DNA from: Phycisphaerae bacterium
GTDB taxonomy: Bacteria > Planctomycetota > Phycisphaerae > Phycisphaerales > Phycisphaeraceae
DNA length: 64,000 nt
Assembly: GCA_030426385.1 (NCBI GenBank)
Contig: JAUHYI010000002.1
Coordinates: 1-64,000, forward strand
Direction of reading: 5' to 3'
How positions within the stretch are numbered: the stretch's first letter is position 1; every line of letters begins with the position of its first letter. The position numbers were made by a program, and so were the translations under genes. The notes under the pieces were generated by a model. The model was given only the letters and a program-made list of their open reading frames with translations. It was not told the DNA's origin and did not search any database. Shown here piece after piece: positions 45,928-54,175 of this stretch.

Positions 45928-46060
45928 CGGGTTCAGCATCTAGAGTCTAGGGTTTAGGGTCTAGGGTTTAGCAATACATAATAGATAGTGCATTCTGGCT
46001 TATGGCTTGCTAGCCCCCAGACCCCAGACCCCAGACCCTACACTCCAACCCGACCCCAGC
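45928..46060. repeat. CTAGGGTTTAGGG / CCAGACCCC repeats
   Basis: Two opposed tracts of heptamer-like repeats (45928-45970 reads CTAGGGT; 46013-46060 reads the complementary CAGACCC) fill the rsmD-ffh gap. Confidence 0.75.
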
Positions 46061-46087
46061 CCCTAATCTGCTACAATCCCCGATTCA

Positions 46088-47626
46088 ATGTTTGGCACAC
46101 TAACCGACAAATTCAGCGACGCATTCAAAACCCTCTCAGGCCGTGGCAAGATTTCCGAATCCAATGTCCGCGAGGCCATGGAACAGGTCCGCGCTGCCCT
46201 ATTGGAAGCTGACGTCCATTACGAGGTCGTCGAGAAATTCACCGCCGAGGTCCAGACCCAGGCACTCGGTGAAAACGTCATCGACAACGTCCGCCCCGGC
46301 GAGCAGATGATCAAAATCGTCCACGACGAACTGATCAAACTCATGGCCGGCGAACCCCCGGAAGATATCCAAGGCGATGCCCCGGGCCTTGGTAGCACCA
46401 GCACCCAAAGTGGGGCTGGTGAAATCATGTTCGTCAGCCCCGGCCCCACCATCATCATGATGGCCGGCCTCCAGGGCTCAGGCAAAACCACCACCTGCGG
46501 CAAGCTCGCCGCTCACTTGCGCAAAAAAGGCAAGTCGGTCATGTTGGCCGCCGCTGACCTCCAACGACCCGCAGCAGTCAAACAATTGGAAGTCCTCTCC
46601 GAACAGGTCCGCGACGAAGCCGCAGGCGATAAAACCATCGGCTTCTACAGCGAGCCCGACAAGGTCGCCGAATATGGCAAGGCCGTCGGCGCCGCAGTCA
46701 CCGTTTGTAAAAATGCCGTCAAACAAGCCCGCGCCGAAAACATCGACGTCCTGATTCTCGACACCGCCGGCCGTTTGCATGTCAACGACGACCTGATGGG
46801 CGAATTGCGACAGGTTAATGCTGCGGTCAATCCGCATCAGATTTATCTGGTCATCGATGCCATGACCGGGCAGGACGCGGTCAACTCCGCCAAGGCGTTC
46901 CACGATCAGTTGGAAATCGATGGCGTCATCCTGACCAAATTCGATTCGGACACGCGCGGCGGTGCAGCCCTGTCCGTGCGGCACATCACTGGCGCCCCGA
47001 TCCGATTTATCGGCGTCGGCGAAAAACTCGACGCCATCGAACCATTCCATCCCGAACGCATCGCCAGCCGCATCCTCGGCATGGGCGATGTCGTCAGCCT
47101 CGTTGAAAAAGCCCAGGAACAGGTCAGCGAAGAAGAAGCCCAGGCCCTGCAGGAAAAAATGGCCAAGGGCAAGATGACCATGGACGATTTCCTCAAGCAA
47201 CTCAAAACCATCCGCAAGATGGGCAGCATGAAATCGCTGCTGGGCATGTTGCCGGGCATCGGCCAACAACTCAAAAACATCGACCTCGACGAATCCCAGA
47301 TCAACCAGACCGAAGCGATCATCCAATCGATGAACCGCGACGAACGCGCCGACGTCGACCTGTTGAGTGGCTCGCGCCGCCGACGCATCGCCCGCGGCTC
47401 GGGCACCAACCAGAAAGACGTCTCGCAACTGGTCAAGGGATTCGAAATGGTTTCGCAAATGGGCAAACAAATGTCAGGCATGGGCATGGGCCAACGCCTC
47501 AAAGCCATGACCGGCCTCGGCGGCGCCGACATGGCTGCCATGGCCGGCGGACAAAACCCCTTCGGCAAAACCAAAGGCTCAACCAGCCAAAAACCAAAAT
47601 TCAAAAAACGCAAAAAACGAAAATAG
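46088..47626 (+). CDS. ffh: signal recognition particle protein Ffh
   Basis: 512 residues. An N domain (residues 1-90), then the G domain with the P-loop GLQGSGKTTTCGKLA, DLQRPAAVKQL, DTAGRLHVNDDLM and TKFDSDTRGGAAL, and a Met-rich M domain (SMKSLLGMLPGIGQQ, SRRRRIARGSG for 4.5S RNA binding, MGKQMSGMGMGQRLKAM). It targets nascent membrane proteins to FtsY. A loop of about 35 residues (EPPEDIQGDAPGLGSTSTQS) before the P-loop is longer than usual, and the C-terminus is basic. Nothing suggests loss of function. Confidence 0.96.
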   Translation: MFGTLTDKFSDAFKTLSGRGKISESNVREAMEQVRAALLEADVHYEVVEKFTAEVQTQALGENVIDNVRPGEQMIKIVHDELIKLMAGEPPEDIQGDAPGLGSTSTQSGAGEIMFVSPGPTIIMMAGLQGSGKTTTCGKLAAHLRKKGKSVMLAAADLQRPAAVKQLEVLSEQVRDEAAGDKTIGFYSEPDKVAEYGKAVGAAVTVCKNAVKQARAENIDVLILDTAGRLHVNDDLMGELRQVNAAVNPHQIYLVIDAMTGQDAVNSAKAFHDQLEIDGVILTKFDSDTRGGAALSVRHITGAPIRFIGVGEKLDAIEPFHPERIASRILGMGDVVSLVEKAQEQVSEEEAQALQEKMAKGKMTMDDFLKQLKTIRKMGSMKSLLGMLPGIGQQLKNIDLDESQINQTEAIIQSMNRDERADVDLLSGSRRRRIARGSGTNQKDVSQLVKGFEMVSQMGKQMSGMGMGQRLKAMTGLGGADMAAMAGGQNPFGKTKGSTSQKPKFKKRKKRK

Positions 47627-47634
47627 AAAACAGC

Positions 47635-47781
47635 ATCCACAGATTTCACAGATGCCACAGATGACAGAAAACAAGCCATCAAAAACTAAAATTGTCTCGC
47701 AATAGTCAGATAAGAACATCCAGTTTTCTACGTTCCTGCGTTCCTCGTTAAAAATCTGTGCCATCTGTGAAATCTGTGGAC
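47635..47781. repeat. inverted pair of CACAGATTTCACAGAT repeats
   Basis: The arms 47635-47662 and 47754-47781 are reverse complements over 28 nt with about 2 mismatches, about 90 bp apart. A single related tract is at 38890-38910. They occupy the ffh-valS gap. Confidence 0.8.
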
Positions 47782-47818
47782 AAAACAGGTTTGAAATATT
47801 CGACAAGATCATTGAACC

Positions 47819-50782
47819 ATGCCCGAATTAGCCAAAACATATTCTGCTGCCGACGTCGAACCGGAAATCGCCGCGCGATGGGAACAGGCCAATGCGTTTC
47901 ATGCCGAGCCTGACCCGAGCAAACCGCCCTATTCCATCGTCATCCCACCGCCCAACGTGACCGCCGCGCTGCACATGGGGCATGGCCTCAACAACACCTT
48001 GCAGGACATCCTCACCCGGCATCACCGCATGCGCGGTTTCAATGCCATGTGGATGCCCGGCACCGATCACGCAGGCATTGCCACGCAAACCGTCGTCGAA
48101 AAACGGGTGCTGGCCGAGGAAGGCAAGAAACGCACCGATTTCGATCGCGATGAATTTGTTTCAAAAATTCAGGCATGGAAAGACGAATACGAACAGGTCA
48201 TCACCAACCAATTAAAGACGATGGGTTGTTCATGCGATTGGCAGCGCCAACGTTTCACGATGGACGACACATGCGCCGCCGCTGTGCGTGAAGCATTTTT
48301 CCAGTTGTTCAAAGATGGCCTGATCTATCGCGGCAAACGCCTGGTCAACTGGGACCCGGCGACCCAAACGGCGCTGGCCGATGACGAAGTTGAGATGGAA
48401 GATGTCGATGGGCATTTCTATTACATGAAATATCCGTTGGTGGAAGATTCCAAATCAGAAATCAAAAATCAGAAATCAGAAATCCAATACGTCACCGTCG
48501 CCACCACGCGACCCGAAACCATGCTCGGCGACACAGCCGTAGCGATCAATCCCAAAGACCCGCGTGCCGAAGCGCTGCGTGGTAAACAAGTGCGCTTGCC
48601 CATTGTCGGCCGCGTGATTCCGATCGTTGAAGACGATTACGTGGTGCTGCCCGATCCCGAATCGGACGACGCAAAAGCGAAGATGGCCACCGGGTTTTTG
48701 AAAGTCACCCCCGCCCACGATCCCAACGATTACGAAATCGGCCAACGCCATGATTTGCCGATCATCAATGTGATGGGGCCTGATGGTTCGATCAGCGATC
48801 AACATGGCTGGACCGATGGCGTGGGTGATGGTGAATTTTTATTGGGATTGGATCGCTACGAAGCGCGCAAAGCGATCATCGAATGGTTCCGGCAAAACGA
48901 TTTATTGGAAGACGTGAAACCGCACAAGCACGCGGTGGGCCACAGCTATCGTTCGCATGTGCCGATCGAGCCGTATTACACGGATCAGTGGTACGTGAAA
49001 GTGACCGACGACCGGCTGGCCGGCGCAGCGCTGCGGGCATTGGGGAATGGTGAGAACCACAGAGGCACAGAGGCACAGAGTTTAGAATGGGAGGGAAGGT
49101 TAAAGTTTACGCCGGAACGTTATGCGAAGACGTTTCAAACGTGGCATGAGAATATTCGCGATTGGTGCATCAGTCGCCAACTGTGGTGGGGACATCGGAT
49201 CCCGGTTTGGAGTAGGGATGCTGACACTAAACCAGAAATCGAAAACCTAGAAAGTGAAGTCGCTTCGCTAAACAAATGGATTGCGGAAAACCGCATTGCA
49301 GTTAATTGGTCAAAAGCCAGTGATACTCCAATCAGTGTAGTAACGTTGCGCGATTTTATGACCCATATCTGTGTAAGAGACGAAAACGATCGTGATGTAA
49401 CAACCACAATCGAACAATGGGGTTTCAAGCGTGACCCCGACGTCCTCGACACATGGTTCTCATCCGCGTTGTGGCCTATCTCCACGATGGGGTGGCCTAA
49501 CGAGACGCCCGAATTAGCACAGTGGAATCCGTCGAGTTGTCTGTCGACAGCACGCGAGATTATTACGTTGTGGGTGTCGCGCATGGTGATGTTTAATTTG
49601 TATTTCCGCGATTGCCTGCCTTTCACGGATGTGTTTATTCATGCGATGATTCAGGATGGCGATGGGCGCAAGATGTCCAAGTCGTTGGGCAATGGCGTCG
49701 ATCCGCTCGACATTATTCATTCGCATGGGTCGGATGCGATGCGGTTTACGCTGACCAAAATGACCACGCAAACGCAGGACGTGCGTTTGCCGGTGAAGCG
49801 CGATGAGGCGACAGGGCGCAACACGAGCGACAAGTTTGATGAGGGTCGCAACTTCGCCAATAAATTGTGGAACGCCACGCGATTCGCGCTTTCCAATCTG
49901 GAAGAGGCCACGCCTACGGATGATGATTCGAGTGCCAACGCCCTGGTTGATCGATGGATTCTCTCACGCCTGGCCCGCGCGGTGCAGGCGGCCACCGATG
50001 CCATCGCGGCGTACGATTTCAATGGCTACGCGCAAGGGTTGTACGATTTTGCCTGGCGGGATTTGTGCGACTGGTACATCGAGGCGATTAAACCCACGGT
50101 GAAAACAAGTGGGGGAGCGCAGCAACAACGCGTGTTGGCGACGTGTCTGGATACCACGTTGCGTTTGCTGCATCCGATGATGCCATTTATCACCGAGAAA
50201 TTGTGGGAACAACTCAACGCGACCTATCCACAGCGCGGCGTGGCAGGTTTAGCATTGCCGGCAAATGATTTGCTCATCAAAGCCGCATGGCCCGAGGCAG
50301 ATGCGGCATTGATTAACGAACCGGCCGAGGTCGATTTTGATTTAGCGCAGGAAATCGTGGGGGGCGTGCGTGAGGTGCGATCGAATTATAAATTGCCACC
50401 TCGGCAAGGGCTGACCTGTTCGATCAAAACGGCTCACGTCGAACGGATCACGTCATTGCGATCGATCATCGAAACGATGGGCGTGTGCGATCTGACGAGC
50501 ATCGCGGCCAACGCAACGGCCCCGGATGACGCGGCGACGGCGCGGATTGGCGATGTTGAGATTTATGTGCATGGCGTGATCGATGCGGATGCGGAAAAAC
50601 AACGGCTGACCAAAGCCTTGGCCGAAGCGGAAAAATCAATCGGGGCCCTCAACGGGCGTTTGAACAACAAGGGTTACACCGATAAAGCCCCCGCCCACTT
50701 GGTGCAACAAACCCGCGATCAATTGGCTGCGATGGAAAATCAAGCCAACGCCCTACGCGAACAACTCAAGCAACTCGCGTGA
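47819..50782 (+). CDS. valS: valyl-tRNA synthetase
   Basis: 987 residues. Class I motifs: HIGH as HMGH (PPPNVTAALHMGHG) and KMSKS (DGRKMSKSLGN). The CP1 editing domain begins near VATTRPETMLGDTAVA. DVLDTWFSSALWP and a C-terminal coiled-coil arm (EKQRLTKALAEAEKS) complete the family pattern. It charges tRNA-Val and edits mischarged Thr. Oddities: residues about 212-222 (SEIKNQKSEIQ) and about 413-421 (NHRGTEAQS) are encoded by repeats that normally lie between genes, and a more AT-rich insert at about 465-545 is longer than in E. coli between the GHRIPVW and DVLDTWF motifs. The frame is intact across all three. Confidence 0.95.
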   Translation: MPELAKTYSAADVEPEIAARWEQANAFHAEPDPSKPPYSIVIPPPNVTAALHMGHGLNNTLQDILTRHHRMRGFNAMWMPGTDHAGIATQTVVEKRVLAEEGKKRTDFDRDEFVSKIQAWKDEYEQVITNQLKTMGCSCDWQRQRFTMDDTCAAAVREAFFQLFKDGLIYRGKRLVNWDPATQTALADDEVEMEDVDGHFYYMKYPLVEDSKSEIKNQKSEIQYVTVATTRPETMLGDTAVAINPKDPRAEALRGKQVRLPIVGRVIPIVEDDYVVLPDPESDDAKAKMATGFLKVTPAHDPNDYEIGQRHDLPIINVMGPDGSISDQHGWTDGVGDGEFLLGLDRYEARKAIIEWFRQNDLLEDVKPHKHAVGHSYRSHVPIEPYYTDQWYVKVTDDRLAGAALRALGNGENHRGTEAQSLEWEGRLKFTPERYAKTFQTWHENIRDWCISRQLWWGHRIPVWSRDADTKPEIENLESEVASLNKWIAENRIAVNWSKASDTPISVVTLRDFMTHICVRDENDRDVTTTIEQWGFKRDPDVLDTWFSSALWPISTMGWPNETPELAQWNPSSCLSTAREIITLWVSRMVMFNLYFRDCLPFTDVFIHAMIQDGDGRKMSKSLGNGVDPLDIIHSHGSDAMRFTLTKMTTQTQDVRLPVKRDEATGRNTSDKFDEGRNFANKLWNATRFALSNLEEATPTDDDSSANALVDRWILSRLARAVQAATDAIAAYDFNGYAQGLYDFAWRDLCDWYIEAIKPTVKTSGGAQQQRVLATCLDTTLRLLHPMMPFITEKLWEQLNATYPQRGVAGLALPANDLLIKAAWPEADAALINEPAEVDFDLAQEIVGGVREVRSNYKLPPRQGLTCSIKTAHVERITSLRSIIETMGVCDLTSIAANATAPDDAATARIGDVEIYVHGVIDADAEKQRLTKALAEAEKSIGALNGRLNNKGYTDKAPAHLVQQTRDQLAAMENQANALREQLKQLA
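48454..48484 (+). repeat. ATCAGAAATC-type repeat inside valS
   Basis: 31 nt, 29 identical to the intergenic copy at 39145-39175. Translated in frame as the SEIKNQKSEIQ segment at the entry to the ValRS editing domain. Confidence 0.8.
49055..49080 (+). repeat. CACAGAGG repeat inside valS
   Basis: AACCACAGAGGCACAGAGGC and continuation: about three tandem CACAGAG-type units, translated in frame as NHRGTEAQS. Confidence 0.75.
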
Positions 50783-50826
50783 TTAATCTTTACGATTTTG
50801 GTGTTTCGTCATGTGGACTTAAGTCG

Positions 50827-50849
50827 CATGCCCGTGGGCGATGGGCATG
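50827..50849. terminator. hairpin between convergent valS and transporter genes
   Basis: CATGCCC, a 9-nt loop, GGGCATG. There is no clear T-run on either side, so it is a weak or factor-dependent terminator at best. Confidence 0.35.
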
Positions 50850-50898
50850 AGCCATGAAAATATTTTGCCAATTGCGATAGCAGTTTGGTCGGCATAGT

Positions 50899-51912
50899 TC
50901 ACACTTGAGAAATCGCCGAAGTTGAAGTCAATGGTTCGAGTTGCTGGGGCGTGAGGTCGGTGACCCGGAGGGGTTTGAGTTTGCGATCGGGGTCGGGGTG
51001 GGGGATGGCGGACATGAGCACCTTGGTGTAAGCGTGTTCGGGGTTGGTATAAAGTTGCGCGGCGGGAGCCATTTCCATAATGCGGCCTTTGTACATGACC
51101 GCAACGTGATCGCAAACCTCACGCACAACACTCAGATCGTGTGAGACGAAGATGTAAGTCAGGTTCATTTCCTGTTGCAACTCTTGGAGCAACTCAAGCA
51201 CCTTGGCCTGTACCGACACGTCAAGGGCGGAAACCGCTTCGTCGGCGACGATGAGCTTGGGCTTCATGATCAACGCCCGAGCGATGCCGATGCGTTGGCG
51301 CTGGCCGCCGGAGAAAGCGTGGGGGTAACGGTACATGTGGTTGGCCTGCATACCCACGCGTTCGAGCATCGCCACCACGCGCTGCGCGCGCTGAGCACGA
51401 CTACCCATGCGGTGAATCACCAACGGTTCAGCGATGATGTCGCCCACCGTCATGCGCGGGTTAAGCGAACTAAACGGGTCTTGGAAAATCATCTGCATCT
51501 CTTGCCGCAGTGGCTTGAGTTGGCGCGGATGAAGTTGAGCCAAGTCGACAAGTCCGCCCGCTGAGCGAAAGCGAACCGTGCCACAGGTGGGGTCGAGAGC
51601 GCGCAGGACGCAGCGGGCGCAGGTGGTTTTTCCTGAGCCCGACTCGCCGACGATGCCGAGCGTTTGGCCGGGGTAGAGATCGAAGCTGACGCCATCGACA
51701 GCCTTGAGGATCGATGACATCTGGCCCTTCTTTTTGCCTTTTATGTTGTCCTTGGCTTTGGCTTTGGCTTTGATCGTAAAGTGCTTGCAGAGATTGCGCA
51801 CTTCCAGCAACGGTTGGGCTTGAGCGTTGGGGGAGGTGAGGTTGGTGAGGGGAGCTGAGGGAGTAGAGGGAGTAGAGGGAGTTGGGGGAGTTGGGGGGGC
51901 GGGATGGTTCAT
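50899..51912 (-). CDS. peptide ABC transporter ATPase (OppF/DppF-type)
   Basis: 337 residues. Walker [14 protein letters not shown]-loop [17 protein letters not shown], signature [15 protein letters not shown], Walker [16 protein letters not shown]-loop FVSHDLSVV, and the C-terminal oligopeptide-transporter extension ([23 protein letters not shown]). It powers peptide or similar import with its partner ATPase. The N-terminus is a Pro/Thr/Ser low-complexity run ([15 protein letters not shown]) encoded by a purine-pyrimidine tract. The ATG overlaps the stop of the upstream ATPase by 4 bp, with GGAGG before it. Last gene of the leftward operon. Confidence 0.93.
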   Translation of the reverse strand: MNHPAPPTPPTPSTPSTPSAPLTNLTSPNAQAQPLLEVRNLCKHFTIKAKAKAKDNIKGKKKGQMSSILKAVDGVSFDLYPGQTLGIVGESGSGKTTCARCVLRALDPTCGTVRFRSAGGLVDLAQLHPRQLKPLRQEMQMIFQDPFSSLNPRMTVGDIIAEPLVIHRMGSRAQRAQRVVAMLERVGMQANHMYRYPHAFSGGQRQRIGIARALIMKPKLIVADEAVSALDVSVQAKVLELLQELQQEMNLTYIFVSHDLSVVREVCDHVAVMYKGRIMEMAPAAQLYTNPEHAYTKVLMSAIPHPDPDRKLKPLRVTDLTPQQLEPLTSTSAISQV

Positions 51913-52949
51913 GATGTGACCTCCGCGATGGGTTGGGGCCAGACCAAGACTTCACGCCCGTCGGCAAAGCGGTGCATTTGCGGCGCGACCTCACTCGACG
52001 CGCCCAACGCACTCGACGTGCCCGACACGCCAGGCGAACGGAACCCAAAGCCGTCGGGCAAACGATCCGAAGACGGCGGGCCCCCACGCATGATCTTGTC
52101 GATTCGATCTGGCTCGGGATCGATGCTGGGCATCGCGGCTAAAAGACGCTTGGTATACGGGTGATACGGCTGGCGATAGAGTTGGCGGACGCTGGCTTTC
52201 TCGACGACTCGGCCATGCTGCATGACCACCACGTCGTCGGCGACCTGCGCGACCACGCCCAGATCGTGGGTGATAAACAACACCGAGGTGCCCATCTGTT
52301 CACGCAAGTCGTTGATCAACTCGAGAATCTGCGCCTGGATCGTCACGTCTAACGCCGTCGTCGGTTCGTCGGCGATGAGCACCTCGGGTCGACACACCAA
52401 CGCCATGGCAATGACGACGCGCTGCCGCATCCCACCGCTGAATTCAAAGGGATATTGCCGAAGCCGCTGCTCGGGATCGGGGATGCCGACGTGGCCGAGC
52501 ATGTCCACGGCGATTTGGTCAGCCTCGTGTTTGGTGACACTTCGATGCAAGAGGATCGCTTCGCGGATCTGGTTGCCGATGGTGTGCACCGGCGACAGCG
52601 CGGTCATCGGCTCCTGAAAGATCATGCTGATCTTGCCGCCACGCACCTTGAACAAGCGCGGGTCTTTGGCGCGCAGCGCTGCGAGGTCGAGCGTTTCGCC
52701 TTCGTGAGGGTTAAAGATAATTTGACCGCCGGATATCCGCCCGGGCTTTTGAATCAACCGGAGGATTGCGTAACTGGTGACGCTCTTGCCCGATCCCGAC
52801 TCGCCGACGAGCGCGACCGTTTTCCCACGCGGCAGGTCGAAGCCGACGCCACGCACCGCGTGGGTGGTGCCGTCCATCGTGTCGAAGGACACGTTCAGGT
52901 CGCGGACGCTCAGAACAATTGGGTCGGGGGTGGATGTGTTCATGGTCAT
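51909..52949 (-). CDS. peptide ABC transporter ATPase (OppD/DppD-type)
   Basis: 346 residues. Walker [18 protein letters not shown]-loop MIFQEPMTALSPVHTIGNQ, signature FSGGMRQRVVIAMAL, Walker B VLIADEPTTALDVT, H-loop ITHDLGVVAQVADDV, and the family tail YHPYTKRLLAAMPSIDPEPDR. It pairs with the OppF-type ATPase. The start overlaps the stop of the permease gene by 4 bp and the stop overlaps the next start by 4 bp, so translation is coupled across the operon. The C-terminus is extended by about 60 residues beyond the usual end. Confidence 0.93.
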   Translation of the reverse strand: MTMNTSTPDPIVLSVRDLNVSFDTMDGTTHAVRGVGFDLPRGKTVALVGESGSGKSVTSYAILRLIQKPGRISGGQIIFNPHEGETLDLAALRAKDPRLFKVRGGKISMIFQEPMTALSPVHTIGNQIREAILLHRSVTKHEADQIAVDMLGHVGIPDPEQRLRQYPFEFSGGMRQRVVIAMALVCRPEVLIADEPTTALDVTIQAQILELINDLREQMGTSVLFITHDLGVVAQVADDVVVMQHGRVVEKASVRQLYRQPYHPYTKRLLAAMPSIDPEPDRIDKIMRGGPPSSDRLPDGFGFRSPGVSGTSSALGASSEVAPQMHRFADGREVLVWPQPIAEVTS

Positions 52950-54175
52950 TGGGTGGCGTAGGGGTCAGCGGCGTCACGCAAACCGTCGCCGACGAAGTTA
53001 AAGGAGAGTACCGTCACCACGATGAACACCACGGGCAACAGCAACCACGGATAGTAACGCACCGCCTGGATATCCATGCAGTCCTGTAGCATCACGCCCC
53101 AACTCACGATCGGCGGACGCAGGCCCAGACCGAGGAAGCTCAGCGATGTCTCGGCCAGGATCATCGATGGGACAGTCAGACTCAGCGCCACAATGATGTG
53201 ACTGGCAAAGCCCGGCAAAAGATGTCGGAACAATATCCGTGCATGGCTCGCGCCCAGCAATCGCGCGGCCGTGGCGTAGTCTTCTTCACGCAGCGATAGG
53301 ATTTTGCCTCGCACCACTCGGGCCAACCCCGTCCAGCCCAGCAAGCTCAACACGATCGTGATTGCAAAATAAGTTTTCAACGGCGACCAGTCCGGCGGCA
53401 CCAATGCGCCGAGCGCCAGCCACAACGGCAAGTGCGGGAAGGCATTGATGATCTCGATGCCGCGTTGAATGATGTTGTCGGTTCGCCCGCCGACGTAACC
53501 ACTGACCCCGCCGATGGTCATCCCCAGCATGAACGTCATCGCGATGCCCACGAGGCCGACCGACAACGAGATACGCGAGCCTTGCAGGATACGGCTGAGA
53601 ATGTCCCGGCCGTATCTGTCAGCACCCAGAAAATAAAACGTCGGCTGGACCAACGTGCCACCCTCTTCTACGTCCGCATCCTCCGGTGTCGGCAACGACT
53701 GCGTCCGGTCGATCCCGAGGAACCGCCGCTTCATTGGGATCAAACCCCACAACCGATACGGCTCACCCACAGCCAGCAGCGACAATTCCACCGGCAAATC
53801 TTCGCGCTGCGTGTAGGTCTTGCGGAACGTCACCGGGTCGACGGTCAACTGCATCGCGTCAACGTGCAGGCCGTGGCTCGGGCTCCATTGCACCAGTTGC
53901 GGCGGGCAATACTGGTAGTCGATGTTGCGGGTGCGAGTGGCCTGGGGCGCAAAGAAATCCGCGAAGATGGCCAACAGGTATAGCAACACCAACACGTATA
54001 ACGCGATGACCGCCAGGTTGTGCCGAGCAAACTGCCGACGGATCAACTGCCACTGACTCATTGCTCCAGCGCTGCTGGTCGAGCGATCGTCATGCGATTC
54101 CTGATCGTCTTCCATTGGAAGCGGCTGTTGCACCAGCTCTTGTTCTTCCACGAGTTCGACGGGTGTCTCGCTCAT
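52946..54175 (-). CDS. peptide ABC transporter permease (OppC/DppC-type)
   Basis: 409 residues, longer than the usual 300. A cytoplasmic acidic N-terminus leads to one membrane segment (LAVIALYVLVLLYLLAIFAD) and a periplasmic insert of about 130 residues (QYCPPQLVQWSPSHGLH...). The conserved permease core follows, with GADRYGRDILSRILQGSRIS, five membrane segments and the ATPase-coupling loop YATAARLLGASHARILFRHLLPG. It forms the channel with the OppB-like half of the fused protein. The start overlaps that gene by 4 bp, and GAAGGGGG lies upstream of it. Confidence 0.92.
   Translation of the reverse strand: MSETPVELVEEQELVQQPLPMEDDQESHDDRSTSSAGAMSQWQLIRRQFARHNLAVIALYVLVLLYLLAIFADFFAPQATRTRNIDYQYCPPQLVQWSPSHGLHVDAMQLTVDPVTFRKTYTQREDLPVELSLLAVGEPYRLWGLIPMKRRFLGIDRTQSLPTPEDADVEEGGTLVQPTFYFLGADRYGRDILSRILQGSRISLSVGLVGIAMTFMLGMTIGGVSGYVGGRTDNIIQRGIEIINAFPHLPLWLALGALVPPDWSPLKTYFAITIVLSLLGWTGLARVVRGKILSLREEDYATAARLLGASHARILFRHLLPGFASHIIVALSLTVPSMILAETSLSFLGLGLRPPIVSWGVMLQDCMDIQAVRYYPWLLLPVVFIVVTVLSFNFVGDGLRDAADPYATQ

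Noticed and set aside
46478-47682. Long open frames (330 and 258 codons) on the minus strand opposite ffh
   Set aside because: They mirror the highly conserved ffh coding strand, lack recognisable domains and are explained by GC-rich codon bias.
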